Positions 24,125 to 34,834 of a stretch of DNA of 64,000 bases are shown here, in pieces. The position numbers were made by a program, and so were the translations under genes. Under the pieces are notes generated by a model, which was not told where the DNA came from, made no database searches, and saw only the letters and a program-made list of their open reading frames with translations. Within the stretch, counting starts at the first letter, position 1. Every line of letters begins with the position of its first letter. Origin of the DNA: Microbacteriaceae bacterium PS02343 (lineage in GTDB: Bacteria; Actinomycetota; Actinomycetes; Actinomycetales; Microbacteriaceae); contig JASCOA010000001.1 of the NCBI GenBank assembly GCA_029959365.1, forward strand, positions 124,001 to 188,000, given 5' to 3'.

Positions 24125-25009
24125 ATGCACATCGGCCTCATCGGCCTGGGTCGCATGGGCGGCAACATGCGCGCCCGTCTCCGCGACAACGGCATCACCG
24201 TCACCGGCTACGACCCCAACCCTGCGGTCACCGACGTCCCCACCATCGCCGAGCTCGCGCAGGCGGTCCCCAGCCCCCGCGTGGTCTGGGTCATGGTGCC
24301 GGCCGGCGAGATCACCACGGGCGTCATCCGCGACCTCGCCGAGGCGCTCGACGAGGGCGACCTCGTCATCGAGGGCGGCAACTCCAAGTTCACCGACGAT
24401 GCGGTGCACCAGGGGATCCTGGCCGAGAAGGGCGTCCGCTACATGGACGCCGGCGTCTCGGGCGGCGTCTGGGGCAAGGACAACGGCTACGGCCTCATGG
24501 TCGGCGGCGACGCCGCCGACGTCGAGCGGGCGCTCCCCGTCTTCGACGCCCTGCGCCCCGAGGGCCCCCGCGAGGAGGGCTTCGTGCACGTGGGACCGGT
24601 CGGATCCGGTCACTACGCGAAGATGGTGCACAACGGCATCGAGTACGCGATGATGCAGGCTTTCGCCGAGGGCTACGAGCTGCTCGAGAAGCGCAGCGAC
24701 CTCATCCACGATGTCACCGGCACCTTCGCCGCCTGGCAGCGCGGTACGGTCGTCCGCTCCTGGCTCCTCGACCTGATGGTGCTCGCGCTCAAGGAGGACC
24801 CGAAGCTGGCCGAGATCTCCGGCTACGTCGAGGACTCCGGCGAAGGCCGTTGGACCATCGAGGAGGGCATCAACAACGCGGTGCCGCTGCCGGCGATCAC
24901 CGCCTCGATCTTCGCCCGCTTCGTCTCGCGTCAGGACGACTCGCCCGCCATGAAGGCGGTCGCGGCGCTGCGCAACCAGTTCGGCGGCCACGCGGTCCAC
25001 AAGGCCTGA
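24125..25009 (+). CDS. gnd: 6-phosphogluconate dehydrogenase, decarboxylating, short form
   Basis: 294 aa, the NAD-type short GndA family seen between dnaN and recF in many Actinobacteria. Rossmann GLGRMGGNM at residue 7, substrate motif DAGVSGGVWGKDNGYGLMVGG at 112, and catalytic Lys in GSGHYAKMVHNGIEYAMMQ. It converts 6-phosphogluconate to ribulose 5-phosphate and CO2. AAGGA lies 7 nt before the ATG. Confidence 0.93.
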   Translation: MHIGLIGLGRMGGNMRARLRDNGITVTGYDPNPAVTDVPTIAELAQAVPSPRVVWVMVPAGEITTGVIRDLAEALDEGDLVIEGGNSKFTDDAVHQGILAEKGVRYMDAGVSGGVWGKDNGYGLMVGGDAADVERALPVFDALRPEGPREEGFVHVGPVGSGHYAKMVHNGIEYAMMQAFAEGYELLEKRSDLIHDVTGTFAAWQRGTVVRSWLLDLMVLALKEDPKLAEISGYVEDSGEGRWTIEEGINNAVPLPAITASIFARFVSRQDDSPAMKAVAALRNQFGGHAVHKA

Positions 25010-25091
25010 CCCTCTCGACATCCCGCCGGTGCGGGCTCGGCAGTGCCGGGTCCGCACCGGCATCGTCAGTTCTGCAGGAAGGAGCGGGCCG

Positions 25092-26285
25092 ATGATCCTC
25101 AGTCATCTCTCGCTGCTCGACTTCCGCAACTACCGCGCGGCCGAGGTCGGCTTCGTCGCCGGATCCAACGTCGTGGTCGGCCGCAACGGCCAGGGCAAGA
25201 CCAACCTGGTCGAGGCGGTCGGCTACCTCGCCACGCTCGGCTCCCACCGCGTCTCGAGCGATCAGTCACTCGTCCGACACGGTGCCGACGCGGCGATCGT
25301 GCGCGCACGTCTCGAGCACGAGGGGCGCGAGGTCACCGCCGAGCTGCAGCTCAATCGCGTCGGCGCGAACCGTGCCCAGCTCAACCGCTCACCGGTGCGG
25401 CCGCGCGAGATCGCGCGCTACCTCACCACCGTGCTCTTCGCTCCCGAGGACCTCGCCATCGTGCGCGGCGAGCCCGGCGGCCGACGCCGCTTTCTCGACG
25501 AGCTCCTCATCCAGCGCACCCCGCGCCTCGCCGGAGTCATCGCCGACTACGAGCGTGTGCTCCGCCAGCGCAACACGCTCCTCAAGACGGCTCGCTCCTC
25601 GGGCGCCGTCGAGAGGTCGCTCAGCACCCTGGAGGTGTGGGACGAGCGGATGATCGCCCTCGGCACCGAGATCGTGCTGGCCCGTCATCGGCTCGTCCGC
25701 GCCCTCGAACCCGAGCTCGTCGCCGCCTACGAGGGCATCGCGGGCGCCGGTCATCCGGTGCGGCTGGGGGAGTCGCTCAGCGTGCTCGGCGCCGACGCCG
25801 AAGCGGATGCCGGAGCCAGCCCCTTCGCCGAGGATCCGGATCCGGCGGAGGTGCGGGAGGCCTACGCCCGGACGATCGCCGACCGCCGGCGCGCCGAGCT
25901 CGAGCGCGGCGTGAGCCTGGTCGGCCCGCACCGCGACGACCTCGTGCTCGAGCTCAACGGCCTGCCGGCCCGCAGCACCGCGAGCCACGGCGAGTCCTGG
26001 TCCTACGCCCTCGCACTGCGGCTGGCCGCAGCGGAGGTGCTGCGCCGCGAGTCCAACGGCGGGGATCCGATCGTGGTGCTCGACGACGTCTTCGCCGAGC
26101 TCGACGAGCGCCGCCGTCAGCGTCTCGCAACCGCCATCGAGGGTTACGAGCAAGTGCTCATCACCGCCGCCGTCGAGGGAGACGTACCGCCGGCGCTGCT
26201 CGGCCACCGCGTGCGCATCGAGGCCGGCGCGGTCGTCGAGGACGAGGCATCAACCGACGCGGATGCTGCGGAGGAGCAGTCGTGA
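25092..26285 (+). CDS. recF: DNA replication and repair protein RecF
   Basis: 397 aa, SMC-like ABC ATPase. Walker A GRNGQGKTNLVEAV at residue 32, Q-loop near 110, signature region ASHGESWSYALAL and Walker B VVLDDVFAELDERRR. It loads RecA at gaps. AAGGAG sits 9 nt before the ATG. Its stop overlaps the dciA start (GTGA). Confidence 0.96.
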   Translation: MILSHLSLLDFRNYRAAEVGFVAGSNVVVGRNGQGKTNLVEAVGYLATLGSHRVSSDQSLVRHGADAAIVRARLEHEGREVTAELQLNRVGANRAQLNRSPVRPREIARYLTTVLFAPEDLAIVRGEPGGRRRFLDELLIQRTPRLAGVIADYERVLRQRNTLLKTARSSGAVERSLSTLEVWDERMIALGTEIVLARHRLVRALEPELVAAYEGIAGAGHPVRLGESLSVLGADAEADAGASPFAEDPDPAEVREAYARTIADRRRAELERGVSLVGPHRDDLVLELNGLPARSTASHGESWSYALALRLAAAEVLRRESNGGDPIVVLDDVFAELDERRRQRLATAIEGYEQVLITAAVEGDVPPALLGHRVRIEAGAVVEDEASTDADAAEEQS

Positions 26286-26806
26286 CCGCCGCTCCCCGCT
26301 CCATCGATCCCCTCGACGAGCCGGATGGCGAGGCGCGCCGCGTCTACCTGCGCCTGCGCAAGGTGCTCGGGGATCCCTCGACGATCGGCCGCGATGCGCG
26401 CCGTCGACGCGAGGCGGCGGGCGCCTCCGAGAGCGTGCCCTTCGGCGTCGGACGGGATCCGCGCGGCCTCGGCGACGTGATCGGCGGTCTCACCGCGCAG
26501 CTCGGCTGGGACACCCAGCTGGCCAAGGGCGACCTGCTGCTCTCCTGGTCGGACCTCGCCGGGGAGGACACCGCGAAGCACTCGGAGCCGGTCTCGATGG
26601 AGGACGGCCTGCTTGTCGTGCAGTGCGACTCGACCGCCTGGGCGACCCAGCTCAAGACCATGCGCGTGCGGATCCTGGCGGCCATCGCAGAGCGCTACCC
26701 GGAGGCCGGGATCCAGAACGTGCGCTTCCTGGGCCCCGACGTCCCATCGTGGAAACGCGGCCCCAAGTCGGTTCCAGGGCGGGGTCCACGCGATACCTAC
26801 GGCTGA
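26282..26806 (+). CDS. dciA: DciA-type helicase loader (DUF721)
   Basis: 174 aa. The DUF721 domain spans residues 75-150 (LLLSWSDLAGEDTAKHSEPVSMEDGLLVVQC..). This family is the ancestral loader of DnaB in bacteria lacking DnaC or DnaI. A charged N-terminal extension precedes it. Located recF-dciA-gyrB as in mycobacteria (Rv0004). The DnaB it should load is encoded at 0.7-2.1 kb in this window. Confidence 0.9.
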   Translation: MTAAPRSIDPLDEPDGEARRVYLRLRKVLGDPSTIGRDARRRREAAGASESVPFGVGRDPRGLGDVIGGLTAQLGWDTQLAKGDLLLSWSDLAGEDTAKHSEPVSMEDGLLVVQCDSTAWATQLKTMRVRILAAIAERYPEAGIQNVRFLGPDVPSWKRGPKSVPGRGPRDTYG

Positions 26807-26883
26807 GGATGCAAATCCGGTCACCGGTGCGAGGAAATCCCCGCAGAACGGCGATTTCGGCCTCTGGCGAAGGCCACTCCGGG

Positions 26884-28947
<2,064 letters not shown>

Positions 28948-28995
28948 TCCGACAGGACGGATGCAGCGACCGCGCACGATCACGAGAGAGACGAC

Positions 28996-31557
28996 ATGGC
29001 AGACGACGAGACCACCGGCCCCGAGGGCACTGCGCCCGAGGAGGCCTCGGTGACCGCCACCGACCGCATCAAGGCGGTCGACCTCCAGCTGGAGATGCAG
29101 CGCTCCTACCTCGACTACGCGATGAGCGTGATCGTGGGCCGGGCCTTGCCCGAGGTGCGCGACGGGCTCAAGCCCGTGCACCGCCGCGTGATCTACGCGA
29201 TGTACGACGGCGGCTACCGCCCCGACAAGGCCTTCTCGAAGTGCTCGCGCGTCGTCGGCGACGTCATGGGGCAGTTCCACCCGCACGGCGACAGCCCGAT
29301 CTACGAGGCGCTCGTGCGCCTCGTGCAGCCGTGGAGCCTGCGCTACCCGCTGGCAGCCGGCCAGGGCAACTTCGGCTCGCCCGGTAACGACGGCGCTGCC
29401 GCTCCGCGGTACACCGAGACCAAGATGTCCCCGCTCGCCATGGAGATGGTGCGCGACATCGACGAGGACACCGTCGACTTCCAGGACAACTACGACGGCC
29501 GCACGCGCGAGCCCACCATCCTGCCCAGCCGGTTCCCCAACCTGCTCGTCAACGGATCCGTCGGCATCGCGGTCGGCATGGCCACGAACATCCCGCCGCA
29601 CAACCTGCGCGAGGTGGCCGAGGGCGCCCTCTGGCACCTCGCCAACCCCGAGGCGAGCCGCGAGGAGCTGCTCGAGGCGCTCATTCAGCGCATCAAGGGA
29701 CCCGACTTCCCGACCGGCGCGCAGATCCTGGGCGTCAAGGGCATCCACGACGCCTACCGAACGGGCCGCGGCTCGATCACGATGCGCGCCGTCGTCAGCG
29801 TCGAGGAGCTGCAGGGTCGCACCTGCCTCGTCGTCACCGAGCTGCCGTACCAGGTCAACCCCGACAACCTGGCGATCAAGATCGCCGACCTCGTCAAGGA
29901 GGGCAAGGTCGCCGGCATCGCGGACATCCGCGACGAGACCTCGGGCCGCACCGGCCAGCGCCTCGTGATCGTGCTCAAGCGCGACGCGGTCGCCAAGGTC
30001 GTGCTCAACAACCTGTACAAGCACACGCAGCTGCAGGAGAACTTCGGCGCGAACATGCTGGCGATCGTCGACGGCGTGCCCCGCACGCTGTCGGTCGACG
30101 GCTTCATCACCGCCTGGGTGGCCCACCAGATCGAGGTCATCATCCGGCGCACCGAGTTCCGGCTGCGCAAGGCCGAGGAGCGCGCGCACATCCTGCGCGG
30201 CTACCTCAAGGCCCTCGACATGCTCGACGAGGTCATCGCCCTCATCCGCCGTTCGCCCACCGTGGACGAGGCGCGCGAGGGGCTGAAGACGCTGCTCGAG
30301 GTCGACGACCTGCAGGCCGACGCCATCCTGGCCCTGCAGCTGCGCCGCCTCGCCGCTATGGAGCGCCAGAAGATCGTCGACGAGCACGACGAGATCGAGG
30401 CGCAGATCACCGAGTTCAAGGCGATCCTGGCCTCCCCGCAGCGCCAGCGCGACATCGTCACCGACGAGCTCACCGAGGTCGTCGCCCGCTTCGGCGACGA
30501 CCGGCGCACGGAGATCATGCTCGGCTACGACGGCGACGTCAGCATCGAGGACCTGATCCCCGAGGAGGAGATGGTCGTCACCATCACCCGCGACGGCTAC
30601 GTCAAGCGCACCCGCAGCGACAACTACCGGGCCCAGCGCCGTGGCGGCAAGGGCGTGCGCGGCGCGACCCTGCGGGCCGACGACCTCGTCGACCACTTCC
30701 TGGTCACGACGACGCACCACTGGCTGCTCTTCTTCACCTCGGCGGGCCGCGTCTACCGCGCGAAGACCTACGAGCTGCAGGAGGGCGGCCGCGACGCGAA
30801 GGGTCAGCACGTCGCGAACCTGCTGGCGATGCAGCCGGACGAGGAGATCACCCAGGTGCTCGACATCCGCGACTACGCGGCGGCCGAGTACCTGGTGCTG
30901 GCGACCAAGGGCGGTCTCGTCAAGAAGAGCGCGCTCTCCGACTACGACACCAACCGCACCGGCGGCATCATCGCCATCAACCTGCGCGACGGCGACTCGC
31001 TCGTCTCGGCGCTGCTGCTCGATGGCGACGACGAGGTGCTGCTCGTCTCGCGCAAGGGCCAGTCCCTGCGCTTCGAGGCCAACGACACGGCGCTGCGCCC
31101 GATGGGTCGCAGCACATCGGGCGTCACGGGCATGAAGTTCCGTGAGGACGACGACCTGCTCAGCGCCTCGGTCGTCAGCGACGAGGGTTACGTGTTCGTC
31201 GTCACCGAGGGCGGCTACGCCAAGCGGACGAGCGTGGCCGAGTACCGCGTGCAGGGGCGCGGCGGACTGGGCATCAAGGTGGCCAAGCTCGCCGAGGAGC
31301 GCGGCGACCTCGTGGGCGCCATCATCGTCGGCGACGACGACGAGGTGCTCGTCGTGCTTGCCAGCGGCAAGGTGGTACGGTCTTCGGTGGCCGAGGTGCC
31401 GGCGAAGGGACGCGACACCATGGGTGTCGTCTTCGCCCGCTTCGCGGCCCAGGATCGCATCATCGCGATCGCCCGCAACAGCGAGCGCGCCATCGAGGCG
31501 GCGGTCGAGGACTCCGAGTCGGAGCCCGCCGAGCAGCAGCAGGAGGATTCCGAATGA
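28996..31557 (+). CDS. gyrA: DNA gyrase subunit A
   Basis: 853 aa. Catalytic Tyr139 in [12 protein letters not shown], the quinolone-resistance region [15 protein letters not shown] with Ser100 and Glu104 at the positions most often altered in resistant strains (Glu replaces the usual Asp), and the GyrA box QRRGGKG with six C-terminal beta-pinwheel repeats. The stop overlaps the DUF3566 gene by 4 nt. Confidence 0.98.
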   Translation: MADDETTGPEGTAPEEASVTATDRIKAVDLQLEMQRSYLDYAMSVIVGRALPEVRDGLKPVHRRVIYAMYDGGYRPDKAFSKCSRVVGDVMGQFHPHGDSPIYEALVRLVQPWSLRYPLAAGQGNFGSPGNDGAAAPRYTETKMSPLAMEMVRDIDEDTVDFQDNYDGRTREPTILPSRFPNLLVNGSVGIAVGMATNIPPHNLREVAEGALWHLANPEASREELLEALIQRIKGPDFPTGAQILGVKGIHDAYRTGRGSITMRAVVSVEELQGRTCLVVTELPYQVNPDNLAIKIADLVKEGKVAGIADIRDETSGRTGQRLVIVLKRDAVAKVVLNNLYKHTQLQENFGANMLAIVDGVPRTLSVDGFITAWVAHQIEVIIRRTEFRLRKAEERAHILRGYLKALDMLDEVIALIRRSPTVDEAREGLKTLLEVDDLQADAILALQLRRLAAMERQKIVDEHDEIEAQITEFKAILASPQRQRDIVTDELTEVVARFGDDRRTEIMLGYDGDVSIEDLIPEEEMVVTITRDGYVKRTRSDNYRAQRRGGKGVRGATLRADDLVDHFLVTTTHHWLLFFTSAGRVYRAKTYELQEGGRDAKGQHVANLLAMQPDEEITQVLDIRDYAAAEYLVLATKGGLVKKSALSDYDTNRTGGIIAINLRDGDSLVSALLLDGDDEVLLVSRKGQSLRFEANDTALRPMGRSTSGVTGMKFREDDDLLSASVVSDEGYVFVVTEGGYAKRTSVAEYRVQGRGGLGIKVAKLAEERGDLVGAIIVGDDDEVLVVLASGKVVRSSVAEVPAKGRDTMGVVFARFAAQDRIIAIARNSERAIEAAVEDSESEPAEQQQEDSE

Positions 31558-31958
31558 GTAGCGTTGGCGAGAAGCTTCGCCGCAAGGCCCCCAAGGGCCA
31601 GGCGAGCAAGCAGGTCCGTCTGAAGCTCGTCTACATCGACTTCTGGTCGATGGTGAAGCTGTCGTTCCTCATCGCGGTCGCCGTCGGCGTGATCACCGTG
31701 GTGGCCACCTTCCTCAGCTGGATGGTGCTGATCGCCACCAACACCTTCTCGAGCATCAACGACATCGCCGCCGACGTGCTCGGCGACGGCTTCGACCTGC
31801 TGGAGATCTTCAACCTCGGTCAGGTGATGTCCTTCGCCCTGGTCATCGCGCTGCTGGACGTGATCGTGATCACCGCGCTCGGCGCGGTCGTCGCCCTCAT
31901 GTACAACCTCAGCGTGCGGATCACGGGCGGTCTGCTGGTCGGATTCACCAACAACTGA
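31554..31958 (+). CDS. DUF3566 membrane protein
   Basis: 134 aa. Basic N-terminus, then two transmembrane helices (about 33-57 and 86-112). DUF3566 proteins follow gyrA across Actinobacteria (Rv0007 in M. tuberculosis, there with a long Pro-rich N-terminus that is absent here). Starts ATGA on the gyrA stop, so it is translated from the gyrase mRNA. Function is unknown. Confidence 0.88.
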   Translation: MSSVGEKLRRKAPKGQASKQVRLKLVYIDFWSMVKLSFLIAVAVGVITVVATFLSWMVLIATNTFSSINDIAADVLGDGFDLLEIFNLGQVMSFALVIALLDVIVITALGAVVALMYNLSVRITGGLLVGFTNN

Positions 31959-31985
31959 TCGACGATTTGGGTGGAGCGAGTCTCG

Positions 31986-31991
31986 TAGGGT
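31986..31991 (+). promoter_or_regulatory. -10 hexamer TAGGGT of tRNA-Ile/Ala
   Basis: Lies 23 bp before the mature tRNA-Ile end. No good -35. Confidence 0.45.
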
Positions 31992-32014
31992 ACTCTCGAA
32001 CTCGCTGCCCTCAC

Positions 32015-32088
32015 GGGGCTATAGCTCAGGCGGTTAGAGCGCTTCGCTGATAACGAAGAGGTCCCAGGTTCAAGTCCTGGTAGCCCCA
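32015..32088 (+). tRNA. tRNA-Ile (GAT)
   Basis: 74 nt. Acceptor GGGGCTA/TAGCCCC, anticodon loop CTGATAA with GAT at 32049-32051, T-loop GTTCAAGTC. CCA is not encoded, so it needs the CCA-adding enzyme encoded at 4.4 kb. The gyrA-tRNA-Ile-tRNA-Ala order is widespread in Actinobacteria. Confidence 0.97.
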
Positions 32089-32147
32089 CTGGAATCCCAG
32101 TGGATTCCCCGCCCCGAACTCGTTCGGGGCAGGTCCCTCGGGACCAT

Positions 32148-32223
32148 GGGGACGTAGCTCAATTGGCAGAGCACCTGCTTTGCAAGCAGGGGGTTAGGGG
32201 TTCGATTCCCCTCGTCTCCACCA
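32148..32223 (+). tRNA. tRNA-Ala (TGC)
   Basis: 73 nt to the discriminator A, followed by encoded CCA. Acceptor GGGGACG/CGTCTCC with one G-U pair, anticodon loop TTTGCAA with TGC at 32181-32183. Lies 59 bp after tRNA-Ile, probably co-transcribed. Confidence 0.97.
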
Positions 32224-32239
32224 TCTGCTCCACGGGAAC

Positions 32240-32269
32240 GGAACGCGTCGCCTTCGGGCGGCGCGTTCC
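32240..32269 (+). terminator. Hairpin after tRNA-Ala
   Basis: A 13-bp stem (one G-T pair) with a TTCG loop, 16 bp after the CCA. No T-run follows, but the position suits termination of the tRNA transcript. Confidence 0.6.
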
Positions 32270-32313
32270 GCCGTTAACGGGATCGGGGCATCAGCTCGTC
32301 CTGCGCCAACGAC

Positions 32314-32347
32314 GAAGCCGCCGGCCCCGAGGGGGCGCGGCGGCTTC
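32314..32347 (-). terminator. Hairpin after the 32.4 kb membrane protein gene
   Basis: GAAGCCGCCG and CGGCGGCTTC flank an inner GC-rich hairpin; ends 19 bp from the stop codon of the minus-strand gene. No T-run. Confidence 0.55.
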
Positions 32348-32366
32348 GATCGGCTGGAGCGATCGC

Positions 32367-32888
32367 TCAGTCCTGGTCATCCGAGTCGTCGGTGATCCAC
32401 AGGTCGTCGTCGGCGCGCAGCGTCTGCCACGCGGCGTAGGCGACGGTGGCGACGGCGGCGACGCCGAGACCGATCAGCAGGTAGCCGCCGACGCCGGGGC
32501 CGGTGCGAGGCGCCTTGATGCGGCCGCCGGACGCCTTCGACAGCGCCTTGGCGAGCTGCGGGTGCTTCTTGAGCTCCAGGGCTCCGACGACGGAACCGAC
32601 CGCCCCGGCGAAAGCGGGGGCGATGCTCTTGTCGTAGGTCTTCTTCGCCGAGCTGACCGTGTTCTCCGCGGTCGCGACGCCGGAGGCGACGGCCGGACGG
32701 ATGCGGTGGTCGACGACATCGCGCACCGTCGGGCCCACCTGCTCACGGGTGAGCTGGGCGAGCTGGCCGCGCGCAGTGCGGGCCACCTCGTTGGCATGGT
32801 CGAGCACGACGCGCTGCTCGGCGATGACCTTGTTCGCGGACTTGCGAAGACGCTTGAGCTGGCGCTCGCGCTTGCGGGTGATGGCCAT
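32367..32888 (-). CDS. Hypothetical single-pass membrane protein
   Basis: 173 aa. Highly basic helical N-terminus (residues 1-20), a helical Ala/Val/Thr-rich middle, one transmembrane segment (about 122-147), and a very acidic C-terminal end rich in Asp. GGAGG lies 9 nt before the ATG. I do not recognise a family; similar proteins are common, and uncharacterised, in Microbacteriaceae. Confidence 0.75.
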   Translation of the reverse strand: MAITRKRERQLKRLRKSANKVIAEQRVVLDHANEVARTARGQLAQLTREQVGPTVRDVVDHRIRPAVASGVATAENTVSSAKKTYDKSIAPAFAGAVGSVVGALELKKHPQLAKALSKASGGRIKAPRTGPGVGGYLLIGLGVAAVATVAYAAWQTLRADDDLWITDDSDDQD

Positions 32889-33025
32889 TGGAAACCTCCG
32901 TGGTTGACGCGGGATCCCACCCATCCTTCCACGCGAGCGGCGGGCGGGACGGATGAAGGCCTGTGGACTCCCTGATAGCGAGGGGAGCGCCGTCCCACCG
33001 CGACCTGAGTGCTGGGGTGCTGTGG

Positions 33026-33031
33026 GAGAAT
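33026..33031 (+). promoter_or_regulatory. -10-like GAGAAT, leaderless start
   Basis: Ends 6 nt before the cyclophilin ATG; no ribosome binding site. Confidence 0.45.
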
Positions 33032-33037
33032 GGGTGC

Positions 33038-33571
33038 ATGCACACCGCCGTCGCCACGCTGCACACCAACCACGGGGACATCACCCTCAACCTCTTCGGC
33101 AACCACGCGCCGAAGACCGTCGCGAACTTCACCGGTCTCGCCACCGGCGCGATCGAATGGACGCACCCCGGCACCGGCGTGAAGTCGAGCACGCCGCTCT
33201 ACGACGGCGTCGTCTTCCATCGCATCATCCCGAACTTCATGATCCAGGGCGGCGACCCGCTCGGTCAGGGCATCGGCGGACCGGGCTACCAGTTCGACGA
33301 CGAGATCAACCCCGAGCTGAACTTCAACGACTCCTACGTGCTCGCCATGGCGAACGCCGGCGTGATCGCCGGTCGCGGCACCAACGGATCGCAGTTCTTC
33401 ATCACCACGGCTCCCACTCCGTGGCTACAGGGCAAGCACACGATCTTCGGCGTCGTCGCGGATGAGGCCTCGAAGCGCGTCGTCGACGCGCTCGGCGTCG
33501 CACCGACCGACGGACGCGACCGACCGCTCGACGACATCGTCATCGAGAAGGTCACGGTCACCGAGCTCTGA
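33038..33571 (+). CDS. ppiA: Peptidyl-prolyl cis-trans isomerase, cyclophilin type
   Basis: 177 aa cytosolic cyclophilin. FHRIIPNFMIQGGDP with the catalytic Arg, GTNGSQFFIT, and the W of TPWLQGKHTIFG that binds cyclosporin. Speeds proline isomerisation. No signal peptide. The location near gyrA matches mycobacterial ppiA (Rv0009). Rhomboid gene follows after 19 bp. Confidence 0.95.
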   Translation: MHTAVATLHTNHGDITLNLFGNHAPKTVANFTGLATGAIEWTHPGTGVKSSTPLYDGVVFHRIIPNFMIQGGDPLGQGIGGPGYQFDDEINPELNFNDSYVLAMANAGVIAGRGTNGSQFFITTAPTPWLQGKHTIFGVVADEASKRVVDALGVAPTDGRDRPLDDIVIEKVTVTEL

Positions 33572-33590
33572 CTCGACTGACGCCCCGCAC

Positions 33591-34421
33591 ATGAGCCAGC
33601 CGGCCGGCAATTCGAACGACTTCTGCTACCGGCATCCGGACCGGCGCAGCTTCATCCTGTGCCAGCGCTGCGGCCGCACGGTCTGCCCGGAATGCCAGGT
33701 GCAGGCCGCGGTCGGCGTGCAGTGCCCGGAGTGCGTGCGCGAGGCGAGCAAGGCGATGCCGAAGGTGCGCCGTCCGCTGCGGTTCGGCCGCAACTCCGGC
33801 GCGCCCGTGACCTACGCGATCATGGGGATCAATGCCGCGGTCTTCGCGGTCAACTTCTTGACGACGAGCATCTTCAGCGGCGGGCTGATGTACCAGCTCT
33901 TCGTCTACGCGCCATGGCTGACGGCGGCGGAGCCGTGGAGGATGCTGACCTCGGTCTTCCTGCACGCGCAGTTCCTGCACATCCTGTTCAACCTCTACAC
34001 GCTGTGGATCTTCGGGCGCATGCTCGAGCAGTCGCTCGGCAAGGCTCGGTTCCTCGCGCTCTACCTCATCAGCGGGTTCGCCGGCTCGGTGGCCGTGCTG
34101 CTGCTCGCGCCGAACACCGCAGTGCTCGGCGCCTCGGGTGCGGTCTTCGGCCTCTTCGGGGCCTTCGCGGTGATCCAGCGTCGGCTTGGGGGCAACTCCG
34201 TGCAGATCCTCGTCGTGGTCGGGCTGAACCTCGCGCTGGGCTTCATCATCCCCAACATCTCGTGGCAGGCCCATCTCGGCGGTCTGCTGATCGGCGCCGC
34301 GGTCGCCGCGGTGCTGCTCGCGACGAGGGAACGGCGTCAGCGGACGCTGCAGATCGCCGGGATCGCGGGCATCGTCGTCGTGCTCATCGCGATCGCGACC
34401 GTGCGGGTCCTGACGGGCTGA
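33591..34421 (+). CDS. Rhomboid family intramembrane serine protease
   Basis: 276 aa. The N-terminal zinc-ribbon-like cysteine cluster CYRHP..CQRCGR..CPEC..CPEC (residues 12-49) is followed by about seven transmembrane helices with the catalytic Ser182 in GASGAVFG and His228 in the last helices (WQAHLGG). Rhomboids cut membrane proteins within the bilayer. The position after ppiA matches the Rv0110-like/actinobacterial pattern. Start ATG at 33591. Substrate unknown; sortase, CrgA and the wall kinases nearby are candidate clients only by location. Confidence 0.93.
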   Translation: MSQPAGNSNDFCYRHPDRRSFILCQRCGRTVCPECQVQAAVGVQCPECVREASKAMPKVRRPLRFGRNSGAPVTYAIMGINAAVFAVNFLTTSIFSGGLMYQLFVYAPWLTAAEPWRMLTSVFLHAQFLHILFNLYTLWIFGRMLEQSLGKARFLALYLISGFAGSVAVLLLAPNTAVLGASGAVFGLFGAFAVIQRRLGGNSVQILVVVGLNLALGFIIPNISWQAHLGGLLIGAAVAAVLLATRERRQRTLQIAGIAGIVVVLIAIATVRVLTG

Positions 34422-34424
34422 GCG

Positions 34425-34494
34425 AGTTCTCCACGGGTTATCCCCGCGCTGTCCACGGGGTTATCCACAGCGTTGTGCACAGCTGGGGAGAACT
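34425..34494. promoter_or_regulatory. Phased DnaA-box array
   Basis: Five 9-mers in one orientation: TTCTCCACG (34427), TTATCCCCG (34438), CTGTCCACG (34449), TTATCCACA (34461, perfect box), TTGTGCACA (34473). Spacing 11, 11, 12 and 12 bp puts them on one face of the helix. The array is flanked by an 8-bp inverted repeat AGTTCTCC / GGAGAACT (34425-34432 and 34487-34494). It lies in the 106-bp gap between the rhomboid and crgA stop codons, so it is not a promoter for either. DnaA binding is inferred. Confidence 0.6.
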
Positions 34495-34527
34495 ACACGG
34501 ATGTAACTCCGGAGCGGGATGCGCGGA

Positions 34528-34773
34528 TCAGCGCCAGCGCGTCGTCATCAGGAAGCCGATGAAGAGCACGCCGGCGCCGATGAGGATGTTGTACGACTCC
34601 AGCGCGGCGATGGGCAGCGCGCCGTTGCTCACGTAGAACGTGATCAGCCAGAGGAAGCCGACGATCATGAAGCCGAACATGATCGGCTTGAACCAGACAG
34701 GGTTCGGGGCGTCCTCGCGGGTCTCGAGCTCGGAGTCCGCGGGGGACGAGCCATTCTTCTTCTGCCGGGCCAT
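34528..34773 (-). CDS. crgA: Cell division protein CrgA
   Basis: 81 aa. Short charged N-terminus, then two transmembrane helices (about 30-48 and 61-77) with the family motif NPVWFKPIMFGFMIVGFLWL. CrgA is an actinobacterial divisome scaffold that binds FtsZ, FtsQ, FtsI and CwsA. Usually next to the pknAB operon, as here. A -10 hexamer 7 nt before the ATG suggests a leaderless mRNA. Confidence 0.95.
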   Translation of the reverse strand: MARQKKNGSSPADSELETREDAPNPVWFKPIMFGFMIVGFLWLITFYVSNGALPIAALESYNILIGAGVLFIGFLMTTRWR

Positions 34774-34780
34774 GCCCCGC

Positions 34781-34786
34781 AGTCTA
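34781..34786 (-). promoter_or_regulatory. -10 hexamer TAGACT, leaderless crgA
   Basis: Minus-strand TAGACT ends 7 nt before the crgA ATG. Faces the sortase promoter. Confidence 0.6.
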
Positions 34787-34822
34787 GCGCGACGGTACGG
34801 CCGGGTAGAGCGGAGCTGCGCC

Positions 34823-34828
34823 TAGACT
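34823..34828 (+). promoter_or_regulatory. -10 hexamer TAGACT, leaderless sortase
   Basis: Ends 6 nt before the sortase ATG; same hexamer as crgA on the other strand. Confidence 0.6.
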
Positions 34829-34834
34829 CGTCGC

